DNA of 64,000 nucleotides from contig NZ_KK073874.1 of NCBI RefSeq assembly GCF_000585375.1, positions 2,294,001 to 2,358,000 on the forward strand. Reading direction: 5' to 3'. The position numbers were made by a program, and so were the translations under genes. Shown in pieces: positions 16,759 to 25,208 of this stretch. Positions within the stretch are counted from its first letter, which is position 1; each line of letters begins with the position of its first letter. The stretch is from Cryptosporangium arvum DSM 44712 (GTDB taxonomy: Bacteria > Actinomycetota > Actinomycetes > Mycobacteriales > Cryptosporangiaceae). The notes under the pieces were generated by a model that saw nothing but the letters and a program-made list of their open reading frames with translations, did no database searches and had not been told where the DNA came from.

Positions 16759-17841
16759 ATGAGATCGGTCCAGCGGTGGCTCGGCGCGGACGCGGCGCTC
16801 GTCGCAGGCTGTCTGTTCCTCACCGTGCTGGCCGTGAAGACGCCCTGGTCGGACCTTCCGCCGGTGGTCGTAGCGGTTGCCGGGGCCCTGGCGAGCCTCG
16901 CGCAGTGGTGGCGACGCCGGTGGCCCGGGGCCGCCGCCGTGGCCGGGGCACTCGGGTACGCGCTGTCGGGCAACCCGGGCCCGCTGCTGGTGGGTCTCTA
17001 CGCCGCCGGTGCCTACGCGCCCCGCCGGCACGCGTGGTGGCTGGTGGCGGTGGGCTGGGCCGGCGCGACCGGTTGGAACTGGCTCGACGCCGGACGTCTG
17101 TCCTGGTGGGACGCCGCCTACGTGGCGGTGGCCGCGGCGGCGACGTTCGGGCTCGGCGCCTACGTCGCGACGCGCCGCGCCCTGCAGGACGCCTGGCGCG
17201 AGCGGGCCGAACGCGCCGACACCGAGCGCACGCTCCGCGACGAGCAGGCACGGATCGCCGAGCGCGCCCGGATCGCCCGCGAGATGCACGACGTGCTGGC
17301 CCACAAGGTGTCGCTGATCGCGCTGCACGCCGGAGCGCTCGAGCTCACCGCGGACGGCGGGGCGGAGCGGGTCCGGGAAGGCGCCGGAGTGATCCGGGTG
17401 ACCGCGCGGGAGGCGCTGGCCGAGCTCCGGACGGTGCTCGGCATCCTCGAGGCCGACGCGCAGCCCTACACCGACCTCGCGTCGGTGGTGGCGGACGCGA
17501 CGTCGGCCGGGCAGCGGGTGCAGCTGGCGAACACCGCGGGGGAGTTGCCTGCCTCGTCGGCGCGCGTGGTGCAGCGGGTCGTTCAGGAGGGGCTGACGAA
17601 CGCGCGCAAGCACGCTCCGGGGGAGACCGTGACGGTGTCCGTGGGCCGGGACGCGGACGTGGTGTCGGTCGTGGTGACCAACCCGGTGACCGGCGTCGGC
17701 CTCGAACTGCCCGGGTCCGGCGCCGGCCTGGTGGGCCTGGCCGAGCGACTGCGCCTGGTCGGCGGTGCGCTGGAGTCGGGCCCGACCCCGGACGGCTGGC
17801 ACCTGCGCGCCACGATCCCCTACCCGTCCCCGGAGGCGTGA
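16759..17841 (+). CDS. NarL-family sensor histidine kinase
   Basis: 360 residues from ATG 16759. Four or five N-terminal membrane segments (about 10-135) with little extracytoplasmic sequence suggest sensing within the membrane. A short coiled coil leads to the HisKA_3 dimerisation domain (ARIAREMHDVLAHKVSLIALHAGALEL, phospho-His in the MHD motif), then a HATPase domain with VQEGLTNARKHAPG (N box) and GSGAGLVGLAERL (G box). Its stop overlaps the response-regulator ATG (ATGA), so the pair is translationally coupled. Confidence 0.92.
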   Translation: MRSVQRWLGADAALVAGCLFLTVLAVKTPWSDLPPVVVAVAGALASLAQWWRRRWPGAAAVAGALGYALSGNPGPLLVGLYAAGAYAPRRHAWWLVAVGWAGATGWNWLDAGRLSWWDAAYVAVAAAATFGLGAYVATRRALQDAWRERAERADTERTLRDEQARIAERARIAREMHDVLAHKVSLIALHAGALELTADGGAERVREGAGVIRVTAREALAELRTVLGILEADAQPYTDLASVVADATSAGQRVQLANTAGELPASSARVVQRVVQEGLTNARKHAPGETVTVSVGRDADVVSVVVTNPVTGVGLELPGSGAGLVGLAERLRLVGGALESGPTPDGWHLRATIPYPSPEA

Positions 17842-18491
17842 TGATCTCGGTGCTGCTCGTCGACGACGAGGCCCTGGTCCGGGCCGGGCTGCGGCTGATC
17901 CTCCAGACCGCGAGCGACGTCACGGTGGTCGGCGACGCCGAGGACGGCCGGGCGGCGATCGAGGCGGTCCGCCGGCACCGGCCCGACGTCGTGCTGATGG
18001 ACGTCCGGATGCCGCACCTGGACGGGGTGGCCGCCACGGCCGCGCTCAAAGCCGAACCGCACCCACCGGCCGTCGTCGTGCTCACCACGTTCAACACCGA
18101 CGACGACGTGTTCCGCGCGCTCGCCGCCGGAGCGACCGGCTTCCTGCTGAAGGACACCCCGCCCACCGACCTGCTGCGTGCGGTGCGGCTGGCCGCCGCC
18201 GGCGACGCGATGCTCTCCCCGAGCGTCACCCGTCAGGTGATCACCCGCTTCACCGGCGACGACGGCTCCCGGCGCCGCGAGGCGCTGGCCGAGCTCGAGA
18301 GCCTCACCGGCCGCGAGCGCGAGGTGCTGGTGGAGATCGGGCGGGGCGCCGCCAACGCGGAGGTCGCCGCGCGCCTGCACATGAGCGAGGCGACCGTGAA
18401 GAGCCACGTCACGCACCTGTTCGAGAAGCTCGCGGCCACCAACCGCGTCCAGCTGGCGATCGCGGCTTTCCGCGCGGGCCTCGTCGACTGA
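17841..18491 (+). CDS. LuxR/NarL-type response regulator
   Basis: 216 residues: a receiver domain (VLLVDDEALVRAGL, phospho-acceptor Asp in VVLMDVRMP, Thr/Lys switch in LTTF and LLKDTPP) and a C-terminal LuxR HTH (LTGREREVLVEIGRGAANAEVAARLHMSEATVKSHVTHLFEKL). It is partner to the upstream kinase. Targets unknown; the four palindromes immediately downstream are possible but unproven sites. Confidence 0.93.
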   Translation: MISVLLVDDEALVRAGLRLILQTASDVTVVGDAEDGRAAIEAVRRHRPDVVLMDVRMPHLDGVAATAALKAEPHPPAVVVLTTFNTDDDVFRALAAGATGFLLKDTPPTDLLRAVRLAAAGDAMLSPSVTRQVITRFTGDDGSRRREALAELESLTGREREVLVEIGRGAANAEVAARLHMSEATVKSHVTHLFEKLAATNRVQLAIAAFRAGLVD

Positions 18492-18498
18492 CCAAGTT

Positions 18499-18574
18499 CT
18501 TTACCGGTACAGGCTTTACCGGTATAGAGCGCGAGTGCTATACCGGTAAAGAACCTGTTGCTTTACCGGTATAG
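18499..18574. promoter_or_regulatory. cluster of four ACCGGT-centred operators
   Basis: Four near-identical 14-bp sites: CTTTACCGGTACAG (18499-18512), CTTTACCGGTATAG (18514-18527), its reverse complement CTATACCGGTAAAG (18538-18551), and CTTTACCGGTATAG (18561-18574). Centre spacings are 15, 24 and 23 bp. The block fills the region between the response-regulator stop and the Shine-Dalgarno of the small gene at 18599. The ACCGGT core resembles LacI-family operators, and a LacI regulator is encoded at 18995; that link is an inference. Confidence 0.7.
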
Positions 18575-18598
18575 CACCGGACTGGTCGAGGAGTGATC

Positions 18599-18868
18599 AT
18601 GGAATACATCGCCGCGTACTTCATCGCCCGCGACGCCGACGGGCAGCGGATGTCCACCGGCCGCCTCGACGGCCGGGTGGAGGCTCCGCGGGCATCGCTG
18701 TGGCGCCGGGCCGCCCGCCTCGTCACCCGGGCGGTGGCCGCGCGCCGGGCTTCGGTCGGCACGGCGTCGGTCGGCACGGCGTCGGTCCCGAAGGTGCCGG
18801 CCACGAAGGCGTCGACCGCGAAGGCGTCGGCCGCGGCGGCCGGGCGGACCGGCTGCGCCACCGCCTGA
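18599..18868 (+). CDS. small hypothetical protein with repetitive Ala/Thr/Lys tail
   Basis: 89 residues from ATG 18599, 5 bp after GAGGAG (18588-18593). The N-terminus (MEYIAAYFIARDADGQRMS) is well ordered, the middle is Arg/Ala-rich, and the tail is low complexity (ASVGT twice, then KVPATKAST), encoded by imperfect 15-bp tandem repeats around 18750-18795. No signal peptide or known domain. The promoter region is packed with four operator-like palindromes, implying tight control. Function unknown. Confidence 0.5.
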   Translation: MEYIAAYFIARDADGQRMSTGRLDGRVEAPRASLWRRAARLVTRAVAARRASVGTASVGTASVPKVPATKASTAKASAAAAGRTGCATA

Positions 18869-18896
18869 GCGTGGAGCCTGAGGATGCTTCCGAACC

Positions 18897-18942
18897 ACCA
18901 CGGATCCGCCGTCACGGCGGTCCCTGACCGCGGATCCGTGGT
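18897..18942. repeat. 13-bp inverted repeat containing CGGATCCG (hairpin)
   Basis: ACCACGGATCCGC (18897-18909) and GCGGATCCGTGGT (18930-18942) are exact inverted copies separated by 20 bp; each arm contains the palindrome CGGATCCG. It lies between the small gene and the LacI gene and could be a terminator for the former (no T tract) or paired operators for the latter. Confidence 0.6.
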
Positions 18943-18994
18943 CCGGCGCCCCGCTCCCACCGGTTACGGTGGATCAGCGGAAGGCGGTGGCAGC

Positions 18995-20065
18995 GTGGCA
19001 CGGGTGACCTTGCAGACGATCGCGGACCAGGTCGGGGTCAGCCGGATGACCGTCTCCAACGCGTTCTCCCGGCCGAACCAGCTCTCGCCGACGCTGCGCG
19101 AGCGGATCCTGGCCGCGGCGCAGGAGCTCGGGTACGTCGGCCCCGACCCGTCGGCGCGCGCCCTCGCGAAGGGCACCACCGGCGCCGTCGGGTTCCTGCT
19201 CACCGAGTCGCTCGGCTTCGCGTTCACCGACCAGGTGTCCACGCAGCTGCTCGGCGCGATCGCCGAGGAGCTGAAGCCCACCGGCCTCGCGCTCACGCTG
19301 CTGAGCGCGCTCGGCACCGGTGACATCGTGCCGGCGCGTGACGTCGCGATGGACGGCGTGCTCGTCTACTCCTGCGACCCGCAGGCCCCCGCGGTCGGCT
19401 GGCTGCGTCGCCGTCGGCTGCCGATGGTGTTCATCGACCAGGATCCGGTCGACGAGATCCCGAGCGTCAACGTGGCCGACCGCGCCGGAGCCCGGGCGTC
19501 GGCGCAGCACCTGATCGACCTCGGTCACCGGCGGATCGGGTTCGCGATGTCCGGCCTGCGCGGCCCGCTGGGGCTGATCGGGAACATCGAGGTCGTCGCC
19601 GACCAGCTGGTGTCCGGGTACGCCTCGCGCGAGCGCCTCGCCGGGTGGATGGAGGCGTTGAACGGCGCCGGGCTGGAGTCGCCGCTCGTCGTGCGCCAGC
19701 TCGACGACGCGGTCGAGCACACGAGCGGGGCCGCGCGGCTGCTGCTCGACCGGGACGACCGGCCGACCGCCGTGCTGTGTTTCTCCGACGCGATCGCGTT
19801 CGGGGTGATCCGGGCCGCGAACGACCTCGGGCTGCGGGTTCCCGAGGACCTGTCGGTGATCGGGTTCGACGACCACCCGCTGGCCGGGACGTTCCGGCCG
19901 GCGCTGACGACCGTGCGGCAGGACGTCCGGGCGAAGGGCCGGGCCGCGGCCGAGGCGCTCGCCGCCGCCCTCGGCCGCGGTCCCGCCGGGCCGGTGCCGC
20001 ACGTGGTGCTCCCGACCGAGCTGGTCGTCCGCGACAGCACCGCCCCGCCGCCCGACAAGGCCTAA
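18995..20065 (+). CDS. LacI-family transcriptional regulator
   Basis: 356 residues from GTG 18995 (GGAAGG at 18979-18984); the frame is open upstream, but the HTH begins right after this GTG. HTH: VTLQTIADQVGVSRMTVSNAFSRPNQLS; hinge ARALAKGTTGAVGFLL; periplasmic-binding-protein-like core ending VIGFDDHPLAGTFRPALTTVRQD. No sugar-utilisation genes are adjacent, so the effector is unknown. Candidate sites are the inverted repeat at 18897 and the four-site cluster at 18499. Convergent (4-bp overlap) with the SRPBCC gene. Confidence 0.9.
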   Translation: MARVTLQTIADQVGVSRMTVSNAFSRPNQLSPTLRERILAAAQELGYVGPDPSARALAKGTTGAVGFLLTESLGFAFTDQVSTQLLGAIAEELKPTGLALTLLSALGTGDIVPARDVAMDGVLVYSCDPQAPAVGWLRRRRLPMVFIDQDPVDEIPSVNVADRAGARASAQHLIDLGHRRIGFAMSGLRGPLGLIGNIEVVADQLVSGYASRERLAGWMEALNGAGLESPLVVRQLDDAVEHTSGAARLLLDRDDRPTAVLCFSDAIAFGVIRAANDLGLRVPEDLSVIGFDDHPLAGTFRPALTTVRQDVRAKGRAAAEALAAALGRGPAGPVPHVVLPTELVVRDSTAPPPDKA

Positions 20066-20550
20066 GCGCTCGCGAGCAGGGCGTCGATCTGGCCGAACGA
20101 CAGCGTGATGCCCTCGGCCATGCCCATCGTCACGACCTGTTCGAGCTGCTCCGCGGTGTCGAAGCGGAAGACGATCGTCATCCGGGTGCCCGCCGGTGTC
20201 TCGTCGAGGTCGACGCGTGTCGCCGCCACCGGCAGCGCCGTGGACGGTTCGCCGTGCTGGTCGGCGAACCCTTCCTCGAACTCCAGCGACCGCGGCTCGT
20301 CCAGCGCGGTCAACCGCCAGAACCCGTTCGAGCGCGCGCCGTCGGGGCCGGTCATGTGGTATCTCGCCTCGCCGCCGACGACGAAGTCGTACTCCCGGAA
20401 CGTCGCCGGATAGGTGGGCGGCCCCCACCACCGCTCGAGCAGCCGCGGGTCGGCCCAGAGCTGCCAGACGGCCTTCGGCGGAGCCGTGAACTCCGCGACG
20501 AGCGTCAGCGTGTGGGCCGCCGGGTCGGGCGTCGTGCTGATGACGGTCAT
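20062..20550 (-). CDS. SRPBCC/AHSA1-domain protein
   Basis: 162 residues, an Activator-of-Hsp90-homologue-1-like START-fold protein. Key family segments are FTAPPKAVWQLWADPRLLERWWGPPTYPATF, a central GGEARYHM strand and the C-terminal helix MTIVFRFDTAEQLEQVVTMGMAEGITLSF. It is the second gene of an operon with an ArsR regulator (ATGA overlap at 20547-20550). Such pairs are widespread in actinobacteria and bind hydrophobic ligands; the ligand is unknown. Confidence 0.9.
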   Translation of the reverse strand: MTVISTTPDPAAHTLTLVAEFTAPPKAVWQLWADPRLLERWWGPPTYPATFREYDFVVGGEARYHMTGPDGARSNGFWRLTALDEPRSLEFEEGFADQHGEPSTALPVAATRVDLDETPAGTRMTIVFRFDTAEQLEQVVTMGMAEGITLSFGQIDALLASA

Positions 20551-20870
20551 GAGTCCTCCAAGAGTTCGTTCATCCGGTCGACGCGACCGCGCCAGATCTC
20601 CTCGTACCGGCGGAGCAGCTCGCGGGCCCGCCGGATCGTCTCGATGTCACCGCGCACCAGCTGCTCCCGTCCACTTCGCCGCTTCGTGACCAGACCGGCG
20701 CGCTCGAGCACCGCGACGTGCTTCTGCACGGCCGCGAAGCTCATCTCGTACTGCCGGGCCAACGCCGAGACCGACGCCTCCCGGGTGAGCACCCGGGTGA
20801 CGATGTCCCGCCGCGTCGCATCCGCGAGCGCGGCGAAGATCCGATCCGCGTCACCCTTATCTACAACCAC
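20547..20870 (-). CDS. ArsR-family regulator
   Basis: 107 residues from GTG 20870. Winged helix: ADRIFAALADATRRDIVTRVLTREASVSALARQYEMSFAAVQKHVAVLERAGLV, then a basic wing and helix. There is no metal-binding Cys pair; it belongs to the group paired with AHSA1-type proteins. The inverted repeat TACAACC-ACAA-GGTTGTA covers the proposed start codon, suggesting autorepression and a start region tightly overlapping the operator. The frame is open further upstream, but a longer start would have to cross the operator. Confidence 0.85.
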   Translation of the reverse strand: MVVDKGDADRIFAALADATRRDIVTRVLTREASVSALARQYEMSFAAVQKHVAVLERAGLVTKRRSGREQLVRGDIETIRRARELLRRYEEIWRGRVDRMNELLEDS

Positions 20871-20879
20871 AAGGTTGTA
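20862..20879. promoter_or_regulatory. ArsR-type operator overlapping the start codon
   Basis: TACAACC (20862-20868), loop ACAA, GGTTGTA (20873-20879) form a perfect inverted repeat spanning the GTG at 20870-20868 of the ArsR gene and 38 bp from the decarboxylase start. It may control both divergent operons. Confidence 0.7.
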
Positions 20880-20917
20880 CGTTACTGTCGAGGGTAGGAG
20901 CCGGCAAGGGGGCACAC

Positions 20918-22255
20918 GTGAAGGAACTGCTGGACGCGACCACCACCCTCGCGGCGGACTACCTGGCGCGGGTGGGAACCCGTCCGGTGGCCCGGCCGAC
21001 GACGCTCGACGCGCTGGCCGACACGATCGGCGCCGAGCTGCCCGACGACGGCGTCGATCCGCGGACGGTCGTCGAGGATCTCGCGCGCGGCGTCGAGGAG
21101 GGCCTGGTCGTCACCAACGGCGGCCGGTTCTTCGGCTTCGTCGAAGGCGGCGTGCTCCCGGCCGCGCTCGCCGCCGACTGGCTCACGTCCACCTGGGACC
21201 AGAACCCCGGCTTCTACGCGCTCTCCCCGGCCGCCGCCGCGGTCGAGGAGATCTGCCGGCGCTGGCTCTGCGACCTGTTCCATCTGTCGGAGACCTGGTC
21301 CGCGGGCTTCACGACCGGTGCGCAGCTCGCGAACTTCGCCGGCCTCGCGGCCGCGCGCCACCACGTGCTCACGAACGCCGGCTGGGACCTCGAGCGGGAC
21401 GGCCTCTTCGGCGCGCCGCCGATCACCGTCGTCGTCGGCCGGGAACGCCACGCCACGATCGACCGCGCGCTGCGTTTCCTCGGCATCGGCCAGGCCCAGC
21501 TCGCGATCGTCGACGTCGACGACCAGGGCCGCCTGCGCCCCGACCGCCTTCCCACGATCGACGGCCCGGCGATCGTCTGCACCCAGGCCGGCAACGTGAA
21601 CACCGGCGCGATCGACCCGGTCGGCGCGATCGTCGACCGCGCGAACGGCGCCTGGGTCCACGTCGACGGCGCGTTCGGGCTCTGGGCGGCCGCGTCGCCG
21701 GCGCTGCGCCACCTCACCGACGGCGTCGAACGCGCCGACTCGATCGCCACCGACGGTCACAAGTGGCTCAACGTCCCCTACGACAGCGGAATCGTCCTCT
21801 GCGCGCGGCCCGAGGCGCACCGCGCGGCGCTGCGGCTGTCCGCCGACTACCTGGTGCGCCACGGCGAGCGCCAGGGCTCGGACTGGACCCCGGAGAGCTC
21901 CCGGCGGGCGCGTGCGTTCGCGGTCTACGCCGCGCTGCGCAGCCTCGGTCGCCGCGGTGTCGCCGAGCTGATCGAACGCTCCTGCGCGCAGGCCCGGCGC
22001 ATCGCCGAGCGGCTCGACGGCGACTTCGCGGTGCTCAACGACGTCACGCTGAACCAGGTCCTGGTCCGGGTCGGCGACGACGACGAGCGCACCCGTCGTG
22101 TCGCCGCGGAGATCCAGCGTGGCGGCGACACCTGGCTCGGCACCACGGTGTGGCAGGGCCGGACCGCGATCCGGATCAGCGTCTCCGACCACGCGATCGA
22201 CGAGGCCGCGATCGATACGCTGATCCGGGCCCTACGGACCGCCGCGGAGGCATGA
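20918..22255 (+). CDS. PLP-dependent group II decarboxylase
   Basis: 445 residues from GTG 20918 (AAGGGGG at 20906-20912). Group II (aromatic-L-amino-acid/glutamate decarboxylase-like) fold. Landmarks are SAGFTTGAQLANFAGLAAAR for phosphate binding, HVDGAFGLWAAAS with the cofactor Asp, and the Schiff-base Lys282 in TDGHKWLNVPYD. It could decarboxylate an aromatic amino acid or act as an aldolase-type relative. It is followed directly (zero spacing) by a 2-hydroxyacid dehydrogenase, suggesting amino-acid-derived metabolite turnover. Confidence 0.88.
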   Translation: MKELLDATTTLAADYLARVGTRPVARPTTLDALADTIGAELPDDGVDPRTVVEDLARGVEEGLVVTNGGRFFGFVEGGVLPAALAADWLTSTWDQNPGFYALSPAAAAVEEICRRWLCDLFHLSETWSAGFTTGAQLANFAGLAAARHHVLTNAGWDLERDGLFGAPPITVVVGRERHATIDRALRFLGIGQAQLAIVDVDDQGRLRPDRLPTIDGPAIVCTQAGNVNTGAIDPVGAIVDRANGAWVHVDGAFGLWAAASPALRHLTDGVERADSIATDGHKWLNVPYDSGIVLCARPEAHRAALRLSADYLVRHGERQGSDWTPESSRRARAFAVYAALRSLGRRGVAELIERSCAQARRIAERLDGDFAVLNDVTLNQVLVRVGDDDERTRRVAAEIQRGGDTWLGTTVWQGRTAIRISVSDHAIDEAAIDTLIRALRTAAEA

Positions 22256-23209
22256 GTGCGCATCGTCGTACTTGACGACCATCAGGACGTCGCGCGGACC
22301 TTCGGTCCGTTCGATCGGCTCGCCGCCGAGATCGTCGTCCGTCACGAGCACGTGTCCGACGTCGAGGAGCTGACCGCCGTACTGCGCGGTGCGAACGTCG
22401 TCGTGGCGATGCGCGAGCGCACCCCGTTCGGGGCGGCCGAGTTCGCGCGCCTGCCCGACCTCAAGTTGCTCGTCACCACCGGCATGGTGAACGCGTCGAT
22501 CGACCTGGCCGCGGCCGCCGCGCACGGGGTCACGGTGTGCGGCACCGAGTCCGCGCCCGGCCCGGCGAAGGCCACCGCCGAGCTGACCTGGGCGTTGATC
22601 CTGGCCGTGCTGCGCAACGTCCCGGCCGAGGACCGCGCGCTGCGCTCCGGGCAGTGGCAGACCACCGTGGGCACCGGGCTCGCCGGGGCGACGCTCGGCC
22701 TGCTCGGGCTCGGCCGGCTGGGGTCGCAGGTCGCGAAGGTCGGCCGGGCGTTCGGCATGAACCTGATCGCCTGGAGCGAGAACCTCACCGCCGCGCGGGC
22801 GGCGGAGGTCGGCGCCCTGGCCGTCACCAAAGACCAACTGCTCACCCGGTCCGACGTGATGAGCGTCCATCTCCGGCTCAGCGACCGCACCGCCGGGCTC
22901 ATCGGGGCGGCCGAACTGGCCCGGATGAAGCCGACCGCGGTACTCGTCAACACCTCGCGCGGCCCGATCGTCGACGAGGGCGCGCTGGTCGCCGCACTGC
23001 ACGCCGGGGCGCTCGGCGGCGCCGGGCTCGACGTCTACGACACCGAGCCGCTCCCCGCCCACCATCCGCTGCTGACCGCGCCGCGTACCGTGCTGCTGCC
23101 GCACCTCGGCTACGTGACCCGCGAGACCTACGCGCTCTGGTACCCGCAGATCGTCGAGAACATCGAAGCCTGGTCCGCGGGCGCCCCGATCCGCGTCCTG
23201 ACGGGCTGA
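22256..23209 (+). CDS. D-2-hydroxyacid dehydrogenase family protein
   Basis: 317 residues from GTG 22256, immediately after the decarboxylase TGA. NAD-binding motif LGLLGLGRLGSQVAKVG; substrate-binding Arg in NTSRGPIVDEGAL; the Glu/His catalytic pair in DTEPLPAHHPLL and LPHLGYVTRETY. The family reduces 2-oxoacids or oxidises D-2-hydroxyacids, and includes phosphoglycerate dehydrogenase-like enzymes. Co-transcription with the decarboxylase is very likely; the joint pathway is not identified. Confidence 0.9.
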   Translation: MRIVVLDDHQDVARTFGPFDRLAAEIVVRHEHVSDVEELTAVLRGANVVVAMRERTPFGAAEFARLPDLKLLVTTGMVNASIDLAAAAAHGVTVCGTESAPGPAKATAELTWALILAVLRNVPAEDRALRSGQWQTTVGTGLAGATLGLLGLGRLGSQVAKVGRAFGMNLIAWSENLTAARAAEVGALAVTKDQLLTRSDVMSVHLRLSDRTAGLIGAAELARMKPTAVLVNTSRGPIVDEGALVAALHAGALGGAGLDVYDTEPLPAHHPLLTAPRTVLLPHLGYVTRETYALWYPQIVENIEAWSAGAPIRVLTG

Positions 23210-23214
23210 CCGGC

Positions 23215-24411
23215 TCAGTCGTCGAAGACCAGGCGGAGCAGGCGCTGCTGGTAGGTGGAGGCCTGGTAGTAGCTGAGGTACTGCACGAGCCCGTCGTCCT
23301 CGGCGTACTCGGGGTGGGCGAAGCCGGCGTAGTTCGTGCCCGAACCAGCGTTGTCGGTGGCGGCCAGCGCGAACGCCCGCGACCACGGGCCCGCCGGGGA
23401 GGATCCGATCTGGGCGGTGAGCGTGTTGCTCAACGGCGGCAGGTAGACGTTGAGCCACGCGTTCAGCGCCGGCACCCGGATCACCGAGTTGCCCGCCGAA
23501 CCGGCGCTCAGATTCGTGGTGGCGTCGTCGTAGTCCTTCGACCACTCCGCGGCGCCGCTCGCCGCGCGTCCGGAGAAGAATTCCCATCGCGAGCGGTCGG
23601 AGACCGCACCGATCGGCACCCGGGCCAGGTGGCAGCGGCTGTTGCAGTCGCCGTAGACGTAGAGCTGGTCGCCGACGAGCGTCGCCGCCGCCGTGTACGC
23701 GGTGCGGTAGGGGAAGAACAGCGTCGGGTCCGCGTCGGTCTCGACGCTCGGTAACGGCGACGCGCCGCCCGCGGTGAGGCGGGTGACCTTCCGCGTCGTC
23801 ATGTCGAGCGACGCGATGCCGGTGCCGAGTCCGTGCCCGAGCGGGCCGGAACAGCGGGAGTTCTCCGGACCGCCGCGACACAGCTTGGCGTAGAACACGA
23901 GGACACGATCGCGCCCCGGGTCGGCCACGATCGCACCGGGCCACAAGCCGATCTGCGCGCCGCAGTTCGTGTCCTTCTCCGGCGTGCAGCGGCTCTTCTC
24001 GTGCTTCGCGGTGAACGCTTTCTCGGCCGCGGTGTACGGGATCATGTTCGTCGGCACCGGGCCCGTCGTGCCGAACACGTCGGTGCTGGTGATCGTGATG
24101 CCGTCGGACGCCAGGAGGTCCGTGGTCGACGCCCCGGTGCTGGAGATGAACGCCCACGGCTCGCGGGTAACGGTGTCGCCGAACACCCAGATCGAGCGCG
24201 AGCCGAAACCGGCGCTCTGGCCGTTGTCGCGCCCGTTGACCCGGGGGTGTTGTCGCAGCGGACCGAGTTCGGTGACGCTCTCGACCCGCGGGACCGGCGG
24301 CAGCCCGTCGTCGTCCGGCTTGATCACCAGCCACGTGACGACGGCGGCCACGACCGCGGCGACGACGAACGCGGCGAGCGCCTGGGCGGCAGCCCCTCGC
24401 CCCGACGCCAT
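23215..24411 (-). CDS. membrane-anchored DUF4185 domain protein
   Basis: 398 residues from ATG 24411; the frame is open upstream but overlaps the next gene. One N-terminal membrane helix (AAAQALAAFVVAAVVAAVVTWLVI) leads to an extracytoplasmic domain beginning SIWVFGDTVTREPWAF, a DUF4185 (five-bladed propeller, glycosidase-like) pattern, with paired Cys (CTPEKDTNC, CRGGPENSRC, GDCNSRCH) suited to disulfides outside the cell. Function is unknown; related propellers bind or cleave glycans. Confidence 0.8.
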   Translation of the reverse strand: MASGRGAAAQALAAFVVAAVVAAVVTWLVIKPDDDGLPPVPRVESVTELGPLRQHPRVNGRDNGQSAGFGSRSIWVFGDTVTREPWAFISSTGASTTDLLASDGITITSTDVFGTTGPVPTNMIPYTAAEKAFTAKHEKSRCTPEKDTNCGAQIGLWPGAIVADPGRDRVLVFYAKLCRGGPENSRCSGPLGHGLGTGIASLDMTTRKVTRLTAGGASPLPSVETDADPTLFFPYRTAYTAAATLVGDQLYVYGDCNSRCHLARVPIGAVSDRSRWEFFSGRAASGAAEWSKDYDDATTNLSAGSAGNSVIRVPALNAWLNVYLPPLSNTLTAQIGSSPAGPWSRAFALAATDNAGSGTNYAGFAHPEYAEDDGLVQYLSYYQASTYQQRLLRLVFDD

Positions 24412-24443
24412 AGGCGCGGAGATTACACGAGGCGCGGACGCGG

Positions 24444-25208
24444 TCAGCGGGCGAACGACTCGGCGTACCGGCCGAAGGCGTAGGTGGTGTCGAGGCTTCC
24501 GGGACGGGGCCCGGCCTCGGGATCCCAGCCGAGGGCGCGGTCCTCGCGTACCTGCGTCAGCAGCGGACGCCAGGCCGGGTCGAGGGTGGCGAGGGCCCAG
24601 TCGAGCGCGCCGCGCTTCGAGGCGACCCGCGCGGTGCTCAGCGTGTAGAGCAGGCGGCAGTACGTGGTGACCAGGTACCGCTGGGTCCAGGCGACGTCGA
24701 ACGGCGCCCAGGTGCGGGTCTCGGCCACGAGGTGGGGCAGCGCGGCACGGGCCTCGTCGCGCAGCGCGCCCGGCGGGGGAGCGTCGACCAGGCTCGCGGC
24801 GGGTGGACCGGCGAGCGTGATGCCGTGGTTGTGCAGGATCCAGCGGGTGTGCGCGGAGTTGCAATGGGTGTCCCAGGCCAGCGTGCGGTGCCCGTGGTCG
24901 TTGTACAGCCAGCGGGTGCCGAGGCCGCGGACGGAGCGCAGCGTCTCGACGTCGGCGTAGGACGCTTCGAGGTGGGTGGACCAGAACCCCGGCCGATCGG
25001 GGACCACGGCGTGGAGCCGGCGGAGGCCGGTCTCGATCGGGCCGGTCGGCAGCGTGGTCGTGGCGACGACGACGTCGCAGTCGCTGTGGAGGTCTCCGGC
25101 GCCGAGCGCGAACGAGCCCTGCACGTAGGCGCCGACGAACGTGCCGCCGAGGATGCCGCGGACGTCGGCGACGAGCTCGGTCAGGAACGTGGTGAGCTCG
25201 GTGTCCAT
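24444..25208 (-). CDS. nucleotidyltransferase, aminoglycoside adenylyltransferase-like
   Basis: 254 residues from ATG 25208. The nucleotidyltransferase motif GSFALGAGDLHSDCDVVV (GS...DxD) is followed by a helical C-terminal domain like that of ANT(3'')/(9)-type enzymes (AWTQRYLVTTYCRLLYTLSTARVASKRGALDWA). Such proteins adenylylate aminoglycosides or other hydroxyls; housekeeping homologues exist, so resistance cannot be assumed. Its start overlaps the stop of the VOC gene, indicating an operon. Confidence 0.85.
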   Translation of the reverse strand: MDTELTTFLTELVADVRGILGGTFVGAYVQGSFALGAGDLHSDCDVVVATTTLPTGPIETGLRRLHAVVPDRPGFWSTHLEASYADVETLRSVRGLGTRWLYNDHGHRTLAWDTHCNSAHTRWILHNHGITLAGPPAASLVDAPPPGALRDEARAALPHLVAETRTWAPFDVAWTQRYLVTTYCRLLYTLSTARVASKRGALDWALATLDPAWRPLLTQVREDRALGWDPEAGPRPGSLDTTYAFGRYAESFAR

